A stretch of DNA of 33,137 nucleotides from Paracoccaceae bacterium (GTDB taxonomy: Bacteria; Pseudomonadota; Alphaproteobacteria; Rhodobacterales; Rhodobacteraceae), in NCBI GenBank assembly GCA_029862205.1, contig JAOTXT010000051.1, positions 1 to 33,137 of the forward strand, in the 5' to 3' direction. The notes beneath the pieces were generated by a model that worked only from the letters and a program-made list of their open reading frames with translations, was not told the origin of the DNA and did not search any database. How positions within the stretch are numbered: position 1 is the first letter of the stretch; every line of letters begins with the position of its first letter. A program made the position numbers and the translations under genes. Positions 8,636 through 17,068 of the stretch are shown piece after piece.

Positions 8636-9256
8636 ATGTTCAAACCATCATCCTTCGTCAGATGCCTCGCGCTGGGCGCGGCACTGGTGCCTCTTTCCAG
8701 CACGGCCCAGGAATGCAAGGCCACGAACGCCGCCTACGAGATCAGCCAGGACGAGGCCAACCAGCTTTACAATTGCCTGGCAGAAAGGCTTGCGGCCCTG
8801 CCGGAGAACGTCACGGGCATTCCAGGCGTGCCCGATTATCGGGATTGGGAGGTCGTCTCCACTGCGCCTCTGCCCTCGGCTACCCACGGCTCGATGCTGG
8901 TTAACCACATCGTCAGCCCTGAGGCGGCAGCGCTATACAAGCAGTGGGAGCAAATGAGCGGAAAGAAATTTCCGCCCGGCGCGATCCTGGCCAAGGAATC
9001 CCTGATGATCGATTCCGATGGCAACACGTCACCTGGTCCCTTGTTCCTAATGGAGAAAACCGCAGCTGGGACCGCGCCTGACACTGACGACTGGATCTAT
9101 TCGCGGATCTTTACCGATGGGCGGATTCAGCGGACACTGGGTCCGGGCAGCGCGAATTTGGACTTCTGCCACGATTGCCACGCGGCGACGATTGATCAGT
9201 TCGACGCCATGTTCTTTCCGCCCGAGCGTTACCGCATCGAGACTTCGCAAGATTGA
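8636..9256 (+). CDS. Cytochrome P460-family c-type haem protein
   Basis: A 206-residue exported protein, beginning with a signal peptide (about 1-25, cleavage near STAQE). The C-terminal region carries one c-type haem motif, CHDCH (178-182, CxxCH). The preceding domain contains PPGAILAKESLM and PLFLMEK followed by DDWIYSRIF, the pattern of cytochrome P460 and cytochrome c'-beta proteins. By analogy Lys120 may be the haem-crosslinking lysine, but this is inference. P460 proteins oxidise hydroxylamine or bind NO; no nitrification or denitrification gene lies nearby. The ATG at 8636 is chosen because it begins the signal peptide. It stands alone between tRNA-His and a convergent operon. Confidence 0.78.
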   Translation: MFKPSSFVRCLALGAALVPLSSTAQECKATNAAYEISQDEANQLYNCLAERLAALPENVTGIPGVPDYRDWEVVSTAPLPSATHGSMLVNHIVSPEAAALYKQWEQMSGKKFPPGAILAKESLMIDSDGNTSPGPLFLMEKTAAGTAPDTDDWIYSRIFTDGRIQRTLGPGSANLDFCHDCHAATIDQFDAMFFPPERYRIETSQD

Positions 9257-9280
9257 ACCCGGAACCGAGGGACTGAAGCG

Positions 9281-9308
9281 AAAAAAAGGCGGGACCCGAG
9301 GGCCCCGC
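9281..9308 (-). terminator. Rho-independent terminator, minus strand
   Basis: Read on the minus strand: GCGGGGCCC, a 2-base turn, GGGTCCCGC, then CTTTTTTT. The stem has nine positions with one mismatch and is followed by seven T. It would end transcripts coming from the DUF4170 gene, whose stop is about 150 bases upstream of the stem. Confidence 0.85.
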
Positions 9309-9428
9309 AGTTGGCTCCAGCTCTTGCATGTCGCTAAGGGACATACGGATTTGTGGCACCGAAACATGGCGCCAAACCGGTAAGGAATAAGGCATTTCAA
9401 CCTAAAGTTGGGCGGAACCATGGTTTCC

Positions 9429-9448
9429 TGGCGCCCGGCCAGGCGCCA
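9429..9448. repeat. Inverted repeat just beyond the DUF4170 gene
   Basis: TGGCGCC and GGCGCCA separated by six bases form a perfect 7-bp hairpin, nine bases after the DUF4170 stop codon. It has no T-tract on either strand, so it may be an mRNA-stabilising or partial termination structure rather than a full terminator. Confidence 0.5.
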
Positions 9449-9456
9449 AAACCCGA

Positions 9457-9705
9457 TCAGCGCGTCTGCGCTTCATCCTCGGCGCTTTCCTCGTTCTGCT
9501 CGTCGCGCAGGCGGTGCAGATGGGCGATGAAATAGCGAGTATGTGCGTCATCGACAGTGGCCTGCGCCTTACCCTTCCATGCCGCATAAGCACTTGCATA
9601 GTCAGGAAAAATTCCCACGATATCAATCTCGTCAACGTCCTTGAACTCGTTGCGCTGCGGGTCGACAAGCTCGCCACCGAAGACGAGATGCAAAAGCATG
9701 GCCAT
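9457..9705 (-). CDS. DUF4170 domain protein
   Basis: A short (82-residue) cytoplasmic protein matching the DUF4170 pattern: LHLVFGGELVDP near the N-terminus, then EIDIVGIFPDYASAYAAWKG and VDDAHTRYFIAHLHRL. The function is unknown. The start at 9705 is preferred to 9762 because GAGG lies five bases upstream and the N-terminus then matches the family; the longer frame would overlap the preceding gene's end. It is 53 bases downstream of the inositol-phosphatase-family gene and probably the last gene of the minus-strand operon ending at the terminator near 9281. The C-terminal tail is acidic and variable. Confidence 0.88.
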   Translation of the reverse strand: MAMLLHLVFGGELVDPQRNEFKDVDEIDIVGIFPDYASAYAAWKGKAQATVDDAHTRYFIAHLHRLRDEQNEESAEDEAQTR

Positions 9706-9758
9706 GGATGCCTCATAAAACTGCGGGTTGGGGGAAAATACCGAGCAGGTGTTGCCAG

Positions 9759-10553
9759 TCAATTGCTTCCAGCCGACGCGCGCAGCGCCATCAACGCCTT
9801 ATGCAGCGGCTCCGGTGCCACGATCACGCCGGTGGCGCGATTCGGATGGCGATTGAACACCAGGGGCGCGCCGTCAGCGTCCGTCACCGCAGCGCCGGCC
9901 TCGGCGGCGATCAGGCTGCCCGCGGCGATGTCCCATTCATAGGCGGGCCTTAGCGTCACCATCAGATCGAAGCGCCCTTGCGCGACAAGGCATATGCGCC
10001 AGGCAAGCGAGGGGCGGTAATGGCGGTCAACTGGGGGCGCGCCACCCGGCCAAAGCTCGGGCTTGAGCTGCGCCGCGGCGGCAAGCGCCCTCGCGCCGGA
10101 CAACTCGGTCCGCGTCGAAGACCGGATCGGCGCGCCGTTCAGCGACGCACCCCGGCCCAGAGCCGCAGCATAGGTCTCTCCCCGGGCCGGTAGATGCATC
10201 GCCGCCGCAACGATCCTCCCCTGCTCGGCGACGGCGAGCGCCGTGCCCCAACCCTCCTCGCCCGCCAGGAAGGCGCGTGTGCCGTCGATCGGGTCAACGA
10301 TGAAGACCCGCTCGCGATCCGCGCGCCCGGCGGCGTCGGTGCTTTCCTCCGAAATCCAGCCATAGCCCGGCCGCGCGGCGCAGAGCTTTTGCCGCACCAT
10401 GTCGTCGATGACCAGGTCGGCCTCGCTGACAGGGCCTTCGCCCGGCTTCTCCCAGATATCGACATCCGACTTGAAGCGCGCCATGGCAAGCGGGCCGGCC
10501 GCTTTGGCAACGTCGATCAGCAGCGCCAGGTCGTCGGCCGGATCAGGCGCCAA
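9759..10553 (-). CDS. Inositol monophosphatase-family enzyme, possibly CysQ-like 3'(2'),5'-bisphosphate nucleotidase
   Basis: A 264-residue Mg-dependent phosphatase of the IMPase superfamily. The metal-binding motifs are all present: SEES (68-71), DPIDGT (87-92) and WDIAAG (207-212). Size and divergence fit either a CysQ-type nucleotidase, which removes 3'-phosphoadenosine 5'-phosphate from sulfate assimilation, or another inositol/histidinol phosphatase; sequence reading alone does not decide. The start is TTG 10553 inside the end of tldE, giving an 11-base overlap, and it has an excellent GAGGGG site seven bases upstream. The overlap suggests translational coupling with tldE. Confidence 0.9.
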   Translation of the reverse strand: MAPDPADDLALLIDVAKAAGPLAMARFKSDVDIWEKPGEGPVSEADLVIDDMVRQKLCAARPGYGWISEESTDAAGRADRERVFIVDPIDGTRAFLAGEEGWGTALAVAEQGRIVAAAMHLPARGETYAAALGRGASLNGAPIRSSTRTELSGARALAAAAQLKPELWPGGAPPVDRHYRPSLAWRICLVAQGRFDLMVTLRPAYEWDIAAGSLIAAEAGAAVTDADGAPLVFNRHPNRATGVIVAPEPLHKALMALRASAGSN

Positions 10554-11877
10554 CAGTCAGCCCCTCGACCAGCAACGAAGGGACCGAGACGGCACGGTGC
10601 GGGTCCGCGTCGTTGGCCGGGATCACGCTCACGATCATCTCGGAAAGACTGCCGGCGACAGTAATCTCGTTCACGGGATAGGCGATCTCGCCCCCTTCGA
10701 CCCAAAAGCCCGACGCGCCGCGGCTATACGCGCCGGTCGTCGGGCTGATCGACGCACCGATCATCGAGGTGATCAGAAGGCCCGTATCCATTTGCCGGAT
10801 CAGGTCGTTTCGCGTCGCAGCGCCCTCGGTCACCCTGATATTGGCGGTGCCTGGACTCGGCGGCGCAGCCACACCGCGGCGGGCATTGCCGGTGGTCTTC
10901 AGCCCTAATTGCCGGGCGGTGGCCAGATCAAGAACCCAGGACTGTAGAACGCCGTCCTGGACAAGCGCCTTTGCTCTGGCAGCGAACCCCTCGGCGTCGA
11001 AGGGGCGGCTCGCGGATCCACGCGGGATCAGCGAATCTTCGTTCACATCGAACCCTTTTGGAAAAATCTGCGCGTCCATGCGGTCGCGCAGCCAACTCGA
11101 ACCGCGGGCGATTGCACTGCCGTTGATTGCGCTCAGCACATGGCCGATCAGGCTCGAGGCCACCCGCTCGTCGAAAAGCACCGGAACCTTGCCGCCCGGC
11201 GGTTTGCGCGGGCCCAATCGTTCGACCGCCCGGCGCGCGGCCCTGGCGCCAATCTCGGCCACGGGCGGCAAGTCGGACCAATAGGCCCGCGACTCGCCCG
11301 CATAGTCGCGCTCGCGGCCCAGCCCCTCGCCAGCGATCGCCGAAACCCAAACGCCGGAGCGCGTCCGTGCGTAGGAGCCGCTGAAACCGTTGCTGGCCGC
11401 GAGCGTGATCCGGTCCTGGCCCCAGCTTGCGCTCGCCTGTTCGACCTGAGTGACACCGTCGATCTCAAGTGCCGCCGCCTCTGCGTCAAGCGCCGTGGAT
11501 TCGAGCGTGGAGGGAGCTGGCGGCTGAGCGGGGTCCGCCAAGTCCAGTGGGCCGGGATCGGGCGCGGCGTCTGGATCATCCGCCAGGCCGCACCAGGGAT
11601 CCTCGGGCGCCGCATTCGCCATCGCGACCGCACGGACCGCCATTTCCTCGAGCGATGCAGGCCGCCGGTCCGAGGTTGAGACGCAGGCTTGCCGCTGGCC
11701 CATCAGAACCCGCAGCCCCAGATCTGTTCCCTCGGCGCGCTCGGCTTCTTCAAACTGGCCACCCGAGACTCCGACCACATTGCTGATCGCCGAGATTACC
11801 AGCGCGTCGGCAGCTTCGGCGCCGGCGCGTTTTGCTGCCGCAAGCAAGTCGTCGGCCAGGCTCAGATCATCTTCCAT
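10543..11877 (-). CDS. pmbA: TldE/PmbA-family protein (metalloprotease partner subunit)
   Basis: A 444-residue member of the TldD/PmbA family. TldE (PmbA) forms a heterodimeric protease with TldD, known for peptide-antibiotic maturation, degradation of CcdA and quinone-cofactor precursors. Recognisable stretches are the N-terminal segment ending GTDLGLRVLMGQRQACVSTS, the central SGSYARTRSGVWVSAI, and the C-terminal GLLITSMIGAS with GASGFWVEGGEIAYPV. No HExxxH zinc motif is seen, as expected for the TldE rather than the TldD subunit; no tldD gene is in the window. Its ATG directly abuts the TGA of the MAPEG gene (TGAATG), and its end overlaps the phosphatase gene. Confidence 0.92.
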   Translation of the reverse strand: MEDDLSLADDLLAAAKRAGAEAADALVISAISNVVGVSGGQFEEAERAEGTDLGLRVLMGQRQACVSTSDRRPASLEEMAVRAVAMANAAPEDPWCGLADDPDAAPDPGPLDLADPAQPPAPSTLESTALDAEAAALEIDGVTQVEQASASWGQDRITLAASNGFSGSYARTRSGVWVSAIAGEGLGRERDYAGESRAYWSDLPPVAEIGARAARRAVERLGPRKPPGGKVPVLFDERVASSLIGHVLSAINGSAIARGSSWLRDRMDAQIFPKGFDVNEDSLIPRGSASRPFDAEGFAARAKALVQDGVLQSWVLDLATARQLGLKTTGNARRGVAAPPSPGTANIRVTEGAATRNDLIRQMDTGLLITSMIGASISPTTGAYSRGASGFWVEGGEIAYPVNEITVAGSLSEMIVSVIPANDADPHRAVSVPSLLVEGLTVGA

Positions 11878-12276
11878 TCAAGCCATCCCCGCCAATCCGT
11901 GGAAGACGACGCCCAGCGCCAAGACGGCGATGACGGTGACAGTTAGCATCATGCCGATAACGCGCACGCGCAGGACGTGCGCACCGGTCAGAAAATACCA
12001 ACCATGCATCAGCCGTCCTGCAACGAGGGCCAGGCCGAAGACCATCAACAGCCAAACGGGCATCCCTAGCCCCTCGGCCAGACCCATCAGGATCAGCGCG
12101 ATCGGCAGGTATTCGCAAGCATTTCCGTGGGCACGGATCGCACATTCCAAGTCGCCTCGCCCGCCATCACCGGTCGAGACATCATAGCGCCGCCGAAGTC
12201 GGATCACGGCGAAGCCGAGAAACAGCACCCAAAGCGCCATAAGACCCGCGAATACCGCGGTGACCGGCAGGGACAT
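11878..12276 (-). CDS. MAPEG-family integral membrane protein
   Basis: A 132-residue protein with four predicted membrane helices (about 3-24, 53-70, 72-95 and 105-128). The loop between helices 1 and 2 carries RAHGNACEYLPIALIL, the hallmark of bacterial MAPEG proteins (membrane-associated proteins in eicosanoid and glutathione metabolism), with the conserved Arg, Asn and Glu. Bacterial members may have glutathione transferase or peroxidase activity, but the substrate is unknown. The ATG is preceded by GGGAG at seven bases. It lies between the mannose-1-phosphate guanylyltransferase and tldE in the same direction; its stop codon touches the tldE start. Confidence 0.9.
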   Translation of the reverse strand: MSLPVTAVFAGLMALWVLFLGFAVIRLRRRYDVSTGDGGRGDLECAIRAHGNACEYLPIALILMGLAEGLGMPVWLLMVFGLALVAGRLMHGWYFLTGAHVLRVRVIGMMLTVTVIAVLALGVVFHGLAGMA

Positions 12277-12351
12277 CGATTTGCTCCCGAAAGGTTCCTT
12301 CCGCCGACATAGCGCCGAAGCCGGTCAATGGAAAGGGAGGCGCCGCCCCCG

Positions 12352-13797
12352 TCATTCGGCGGCACTGTCGCGGGCGTAGACGTCGTCGTAGCGAGTGATG
12401 TCGTCCTCGCCCAGATAGTCGCCGCTTTGAACCTCGATCAGATGCAGGTCGCTTTCGCCAGGGTTCTCCAAGCGGTGGCGTTCACCCAAAGGCACATAGC
12501 AGGACTGGTTGACCCCGAGCGCCCGCACCGTATCGCCGACCGTCACCTGCGCGGCGCCGCTGACCACGACCCAATGCTCTGCCCGGTGACGGTGCGATTG
12601 CAGGGACAGCTTGCCGCCCGGGTGCACCATGATCCGCTTGACCTGAAATCCCGGCGCCTTGGCGAGCGACTCGTACCAGCCCCAGGGGCGATGGAACCGT
12701 GGATGCTCGTCGGCCTGGGCGGCGCCCTTGTCGCGCAATAGCGCGACCGCTTGGCCAACCTCTTGCGCCCGGTCCATCGTGCTAACCAAAACCGCGTCGC
12801 GCATTGCCACGACGATCGCATCATTCAGACCCAGCCCGACAAGCTCGAGCCCCGGTTCGGCGGAAATCAGAAGACTGTCGGCGCAATCGATGCCTTGCGC
12901 CGCGCCCATGACCGCCAGACCGTCCTGGCCGCGCTCGGCCTCTTGCCAAACCGTGCGCCACGATCCCAGGTCGTTCCAGCCGCAATCGACAGGCACCACC
13001 ACGCCACCGTCGAGCCGCTCCATCACCGCGTAGTCGAGCGATATGGTGGGGTTCGCCGCATAGGCCTCCTCGCCCGGGCGGAAGAAGCATAGATCCTCGC
13101 GACCGGTCACCAGCGCCTCGGCACAGGCGGCCTTAACCTCGGGCCCATGGGCCTCAAACGCGGCCAGGATGTCACTTGCGCGGAACAGGAAGATGCCCGA
13201 GTTCCACAGATACCGCCCGGACGCCAGCATCCGTTCGGCGGTCACGAGGTCGGGCTTTTCGACGAAGCGCTCAAACGCAACGGCGGCCGAGCCAGTCCGA
13301 GGCGGCGCGGAAAGCTCCAGATAGCCATAACCCGTCTCTGGCCGGGTCGGCGCCACGCCGAAAGTGACCACATGCCCGGTGCTCGCCGCCTTCGCCCCTT
13401 GCGCGACCGCGTCATGAAACGCCGCAACGCCGCGAATTATATGGTCCGATGGCAGGACCAGCATCAGGCCATTGGGATCGATCTCGGACACCATCATCGC
13501 TGCCAGACAAACCGCGGGCGCGGTGTTGCGCATCTCGGGCTCGATCACGATCCGGGTGGCTTCCATTCCGAGATCGGAAAGCTGCTCGGCGGCAAGGAAC
13601 CGGAAATCACTGGTCGTCAGCAAGAGGGGCGGCGCGAATGGCGCTGCGTGAACGCGTTCGAGCGTACGCTGGAACAGGCTGCCCCCGGGTAAGAGCGGGC
13701 CGAACTGTTTCGGATAGGATTTGCGCGACAGTGGCCAAAGCCGCGTGCCGGCGCCCCCGCATAAAATAACGGGAAAGATTCGTGCGGTGTCAGTCAA
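12352..13797 (-). CDS. Mannose-1-phosphate guanylyltransferase / mannose-6-phosphate isomerase
   Basis: Bifunctional enzyme of the AlgA/ManC/XanB type that makes GDP-mannose for polysaccharide synthesis. At 481 residues it has the usual length. The N-terminal nucleotidyltransferase domain has VILCGGAGTRLWPLSRKSYP (about 10-29) with the pyrophosphorylase signature, then EPEMRNTAPA and WNSGIFLF. The C-terminal cupin isomerase domain contains HPGGKLSLQSHRHRAEHW, with the metal-binding histidines. The start is TTG 13797, with only a weak site upstream; no better in-frame start is visible. No other polysaccharide genes are adjacent, so it may serve an exopolysaccharide locus elsewhere. Confidence 0.93.
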   Translation of the reverse strand: MTDTARIFPVILCGGAGTRLWPLSRKSYPKQFGPLLPGGSLFQRTLERVHAAPFAPPLLLTTSDFRFLAAEQLSDLGMEATRIVIEPEMRNTAPAVCLAAMMVSEIDPNGLMLVLPSDHIIRGVAAFHDAVAQGAKAASTGHVVTFGVAPTRPETGYGYLELSAPPRTGSAAVAFERFVEKPDLVTAERMLASGRYLWNSGIFLFRASDILAAFEAHGPEVKAACAEALVTGREDLCFFRPGEEAYAANPTISLDYAVMERLDGGVVVPVDCGWNDLGSWRTVWQEAERGQDGLAVMGAAQGIDCADSLLISAEPGLELVGLGLNDAIVVAMRDAVLVSTMDRAQEVGQAVALLRDKGAAQADEHPRFHRPWGWYESLAKAPGFQVKRIMVHPGGKLSLQSHRHRAEHWVVVSGAAQVTVGDTVRALGVNQSCYVPLGERHRLENPGESDLHLIEVQSGDYLGEDDITRYDDVYARDSAAE

Positions 13798-13833
13798 CTG
13801 GTCCGGCCCCGCGCGGCACCGTCACCTTGCCCA

Positions 13834-14145
13834 TCAGTGCGTCCAGACGCCCCTTCGGTTATGGGCGAAATTGCCGCCATAGCCCATCGGCCGGATATTC
13901 GCACGGCGTTTCTTCGGCGTCTCGACCGTGTAGGCGAGGCCGTGATCGCGCGCGTAATCCTCGGCCGCTTCGCGTGTCCCGAACCGAAGGCGGACCTGTC
14001 GGTTCATGTCGCCCGATCCCGTCCAACCCATCAGCGGGTCGATCCGGCGCGCCTCGCTGGGTGCGAATTCCAGAACCCAATCCTTGGAATTCCCCATGCC
14101 CGAAGTCATTGCGCTTCTCGACGGCTGGTAGATTCGCGCCTGCAT
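13834..14145 (-). CDS. NADH-ubiquinone oxidoreductase accessory subunit (NDUFS4-like)
   Basis: A 103-residue homologue of the 18-kDa NDUFS4 accessory subunit of respiratory complex I (ETC complex I subunit conserved region), which in alphaproteobacteria is a supernumerary peripheral-arm subunit. Diagnostic stretches are [16 protein letters not shown] at the N-terminus, [18 protein letters not shown] and the C-terminal [16 protein letters not shown]. It is encoded away from the nuo operon, as is usual for this subunit. The ATG at 14145 has AGGGA close upstream. The guanylyltransferase gene follows after 36 bases in the same direction, so it may be the first gene of the long minus-strand operon. 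Confidence 0.93.
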   Translation of the reverse strand: MQARIYQPSRSAMTSGMGNSKDWVLEFAPSEARRIDPLMGWTGSGDMNRQVRLRFGTREAAEDYARDHGLAYTVETPKKRRANIRPMGYGGNFAHNRRGVWTH

Positions 14146-14164
14146 TGTTCCCTACTCCAACCTG

Positions 14165-14189
14165 CTCTCGGGGCTCGAACCCCCGATCT
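14165..14189 (-). other. tRNA T-arm-like hairpin in the 5' leader of the complex I subunit gene
   Basis: On the minus strand the leader contains GGGGGTTCGAGCCCC, forming a CGGGG / GTTCGAG / CCCCG stem-loop with the TTCGAGC look of a tRNA T-loop. No acceptor, D or anticodon arms can be built around it, so it is not a functional tRNA. It ends about 20 bases upstream of the ATG at 14145. Confidence 0.4.
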
Positions 14190-14280
14190 TATCTGAATCT
14201 TACCCCGGTCCCATATCGCTCAGCAATCCGCACCAAGGCAAGAGCACAGCGCGAGCGTTAAATTTCGTTTAAAATTGAGA

Positions 14281-14406
14281 CTAACGGAGCAATAGGTAAA
14301 GTGCCACCGCGACGGCCAACCCAATGAACGGCGCAACCACCATTACCGCCGCAGGACGGTCATTCGTGCACCCAGCGGGTGCAGAAGGTTGACTCCGTTG
14401 ACTCAT
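14281..14406 (-). CDS. Possible small membrane protein (41 residues)
   Basis: A short frame from ATG 14406 encoding MSQRSQPSAPAGCTNDRPAA followed by a single hydrophobic helix (about residues 19-40) ending LYLLLR. The hydrophobic segment and its Arg end are typical of one-pass small membrane proteins. The ribosome-binding site is weak (GGGAT before the ATG). The region is more AT-rich than its neighbours. It is the only plausible gene in the 552 bases between the complex I subunit gene and uvrB; the rest shows the T-arm-like hairpin and the uvrB upstream region. Unknown function; could be chance. Confidence 0.45.
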   Translation of the reverse strand: MSQRSQPSAPAGCTNDRPAAVMVVAPFIGLAVAVALYLLLR

Positions 14407-14663
14407 GTTTATCCCGCAAGCCGAGTGCTTTAGCTGATTATATTCGGAAACCGCACAAAAGTCACGCCGCCAGCTCGGTGCAGGGAGCGAGGGTGGGGTG
14501 GATGTTGCACCAAGCTGACGGCGATCTGCTGCTTGCACCACAATTAATACACCCTTAAGGCGAGTCGGGTCAATCGAACTCTACTTTTCTCAGCGATTTT
14601 GACTCGTTAATGGTGAATGTTCACTTAATGTGCTTCTTTAAGTCGCGCCCATTGGGAACACGA

Positions 14664-14675
14664 CTCATATATGAG
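14664..14675. promoter_or_regulatory. 12-base palindrome upstream of uvrB
   Basis: CTCATATATGAG is a perfect palindrome 22 bases before the uvrB ATG, just upstream of its ribosome-binding site. A promoter-like TTGACT at 14599-14604 lies further upstream with a poor -10 partner. The direct-repeat GTTC-N7-GTTC SOS box known from alphaproteobacteria was looked for by eye and not found here. Confidence 0.35.
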
Positions 14676-14697
14676 ACCGCTTCGACCGGAGTTCCAG

Positions 14698-16875
14698 ATG
14701 AACGATTCCACCATGACCGCGATTCGGCCCGGCGCGCGCGCGGGCCACGAAAAACTCGAGGGCGGCCATCGGCTGGTCATGAAGACCGAGTTCGAGCCGG
14801 CCGGCGATCAGCCTCAGGCAATCGCGGAACTGACCGAAGGCGTGCTTTCGGGCGAGCGGGATCAAGTCCTTTTGGGCGCCACAGGCACCGGTAAGACCTT
14901 CACAATGGCGAAGGTCATCGAGGCGACCCAGCGCCCAGCCATCATCCTCGCGCCTAACAAAACGCTCGCCGCCCAGCTCTACGGCGAGTTCAAAAGCTTC
15001 TTCCCGGAGAACGCGGTCGAGTATTTCGTCTCCTACTACGACTACTACCAGCCCGAGGCCTATGTGCCTCGGTCGGACACCTATATCGAGAAGGAAGCTC
15101 AGATCAACGAACAGATCGACCGGATGCGCCACTCGGCGACCCGGGCGCTGCTGGAGCGCGACGATGTGGTGATCGTCGCCTCGGTCAGTTGCATCTACGG
15201 CATCGGCGCGGCCGAGACCTACTCGGCGATGACCCAGGACTTGATCGTGGGCCAGGACTACGACCAACAGGCGGTGATGCGGGAACTGGTCACCCAGCAG
15301 TATCGGCGGAACGACAGTGCCTTCATGCGTGGCTGCTTCAGGGTTCGGGGCGATAGCCTCGAGATCTGGCCCGCCCATTTGGAGGACCGCGCATGGCGCC
15401 TTTCTTTCTTCGGCGAGGAGATCGAGTCGATTCACGAATTCGATCCACTGACCGGCGAACGCTCGGGTACGCTGGAGCGGGTGCGCATCTACGCGAACTC
15501 GCACTATGTGACACCACGCCCGACGCTCAATCAGGCAATGAAGGGGATCAAGGACGAGCTGAAGCTGCGCCTGGATCAGCTTCTCAAGGAGGGCCGGCTG
15601 CTGGAAGCACAGCGGCTGGAACAGCGGACGAATTTCGATCTGGAAATGATCGAGGCCACGGGCTCGTGCAACGGGATCGAGAACTATTCCCGCTACTTGA
15701 CGGGCCGCAAACCGGGCGAACCGCCGCCGACCTTATTCGAATACATTCCCGACAATGCCATGGTCTTTGCGGACGAGAGCCACGTGTCGGTGCCGCAGCT
15801 TGGCGGCATGTACCGGGGCGACTACCGGCGCAAGTTCACGCTCGCCGAGCACGGCTTCCGCCTGCCGTCCTGCATGGACAACCGGCCCCTGAAGTTCGAG
15901 GAATGGGACGCGATGCGCCCGCAATCCATCTTCGTCTCGGCGACGCCTGGGTCTTGGGAGCTCGAGCGCACCGGTGGCGTCTTCGTCGAACAGGTGATCC
16001 GCCCCACGGGCCTGATCGACCCGCCGATCGAGATCAGGCCGGTATCTAGCCAGGTCGATGACCTGATCGACGAATGCCGTCAGGTCGCGCAAGCAGGCAA
16101 CCGGGCGCTGGTGACCACACTGACCAAGCGGATGGCCGAGGACCTGACCGAATACATGCACGAGCAGGGCATCCGCGTGCGCTATATGCATTCCGAAATC
16201 GACACGCTGGAGCGGATCGAGATCCTCCGTGATCTCAGGCTCGGCGCTTTCGACGTGCTGGTGGGGATTAACCTGCTGCGCGAAGGCCTGGACATCCCGG
16301 AATGTGCTTTGGTGGCGATTCTCGACGCGGACAAAGAAGGGTTCTTGCGCTCCGAGACGTCACTGATCCAGACCACTGGCCGTGCGGCTCGCAACGTGGA
16401 CGGTCGCGTGATCATGTATGCGGATTCGATAACCGGGTCGATGGAGCGCGCCATCGGCGAGACCGACCGCCGCCGCGCCCGGCAGAGCGCCTATAACCAG
16501 GCCAACGGCATCACGCCCGCGACGATCCGCAAGAACGTGGCCGATATCCTGGAGGGGACCTACGCGGGTGACACCGACATGTCCCGGGTTACCGCCAAGG
16601 TCGACAAGGCCCAGATCGGCGCAAACCTGCAGGCCCATCTCGAGGGCCTGCGCAAGGACATGCTGAAGGCGGCCGAAAACCTGGAATTCGAGGAAGCGGC
16701 GTGGATCCGCGACGAGGTCAAGCGGCTGGAGGCGGTAGACTTGGCCGTCGCCGACGACCCGCTGGCACGTCAATCAGCGATCGAGGAACGATCCGCACCT
16801 GGAGCGCGATCGTCCTCGGGCAAGCCCGGGACGCGAACCTACCGGGGCAAGGGACAAAGACGGAAGGGCCCATAA
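14698..16875 (+). CDS. uvrB: Excinuclease ABC subunit UvrB
   Basis: DNA damage-verification helicase of nucleotide excision repair; it is loaded by UvrA and positions UvrC for incision. From ATG 14698 the protein is 725 residues, slightly longer than usual because of extensions at both ends. Motifs: Walker A GATGTGKT (60-67), the beta-hairpin [12 protein letters not shown] that inserts between DNA strands, DESH as motif II, the helicase motifs LREGLDIPE and TTGRAARN, and a C-terminal UVR domain ([17 protein letters not shown]). ATG 14698 is preferred to 14671 because GGAG lies six bases upstream. It is monocistronic; the C-terminal tail is basic and Ser/Gly-rich. Confidence 0.97.
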   Translation: MNDSTMTAIRPGARAGHEKLEGGHRLVMKTEFEPAGDQPQAIAELTEGVLSGERDQVLLGATGTGKTFTMAKVIEATQRPAIILAPNKTLAAQLYGEFKSFFPENAVEYFVSYYDYYQPEAYVPRSDTYIEKEAQINEQIDRMRHSATRALLERDDVVIVASVSCIYGIGAAETYSAMTQDLIVGQDYDQQAVMRELVTQQYRRNDSAFMRGCFRVRGDSLEIWPAHLEDRAWRLSFFGEEIESIHEFDPLTGERSGTLERVRIYANSHYVTPRPTLNQAMKGIKDELKLRLDQLLKEGRLLEAQRLEQRTNFDLEMIEATGSCNGIENYSRYLTGRKPGEPPPTLFEYIPDNAMVFADESHVSVPQLGGMYRGDYRRKFTLAEHGFRLPSCMDNRPLKFEEWDAMRPQSIFVSATPGSWELERTGGVFVEQVIRPTGLIDPPIEIRPVSSQVDDLIDECRQVAQAGNRALVTTLTKRMAEDLTEYMHEQGIRVRYMHSEIDTLERIEILRDLRLGAFDVLVGINLLREGLDIPECALVAILDADKEGFLRSETSLIQTTGRAARNVDGRVIMYADSITGSMERAIGETDRRRARQSAYNQANGITPATIRKNVADILEGTYAGDTDMSRVTAKVDKAQIGANLQAHLEGLRKDMLKAAENLEFEEAAWIRDEVKRLEAVDLAVADDPLARQSAIEERSAPGARSSSGKPGTRTYRGKGQRRKGP

Positions 16876-16980
16876 TTTCAATCTTACACTTCAGCCGCGA
16901 AGTACCGGCCGAAATAGATCGAGTACATATCGATGTGGAAAGGTTCTCTCCGCAGGGAGCCGGCGCCACCGCCGGTCAAC

Positions 16981-17009
16981 TTGACAGCATTCTGGAAAGG
17001 CGGGATATT
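16981..17009 (+). promoter_or_regulatory. Probable sigma-70-type promoter of aapJ
   Basis: TTGACA (16981-16986) is a perfect -35 box, followed after exactly 17 bases by GATATT (17004-17009), which matches four of six -10 positions. Transcription would begin near 17016, about 53 bases before the aapJ ATG, within a locally AT-rich stretch. Read by eye only. Confidence 0.65.
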
Positions 17010-17018
17010 TCAATTATT

Positions 17019-17032
17019 AGCACGATTGTGCT
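17019..17032. promoter_or_regulatory. Inverted repeat at the aapJ transcription start region
   Basis: AGCACGATTGTGCT is a perfect 5-bp inverted repeat with a 4-base centre, placed immediately downstream of the putative -10 box. It may be an operator or an RNA stem at the 5' end of the transcript. The spacing between half-sites is too short for a standard NtrC site. Confidence 0.45.
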
Positions 17033-17068
17033 GATATTCAGAACAATTTAAAAATACGGGGAGAGACA

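Noticed and set aside
14150-14240. A complete tRNA or tmRNA gene upstream of the complex I subunit gene
   Set aside because: Only the T-arm-like hairpin can be formed; the acceptor, D and anticodon stems do not pair and no CCA or tmRNA tag frame is present.
14541-14700. SOS box (GTTC-N7-GTTC) controlling uvrB
   Set aside because: No pair of GTTC or GAAC half-sites at the required spacing was found by eye in the upstream region.
17019-17032. NtrC-binding site at the aapJ promoter
   Set aside because: The half-sites GCAC and GTGC are only four bases apart, shorter than the NtrC spacing, and no sigma-54 -24/-12 element (GG-N10-GC) is seen at the right place.
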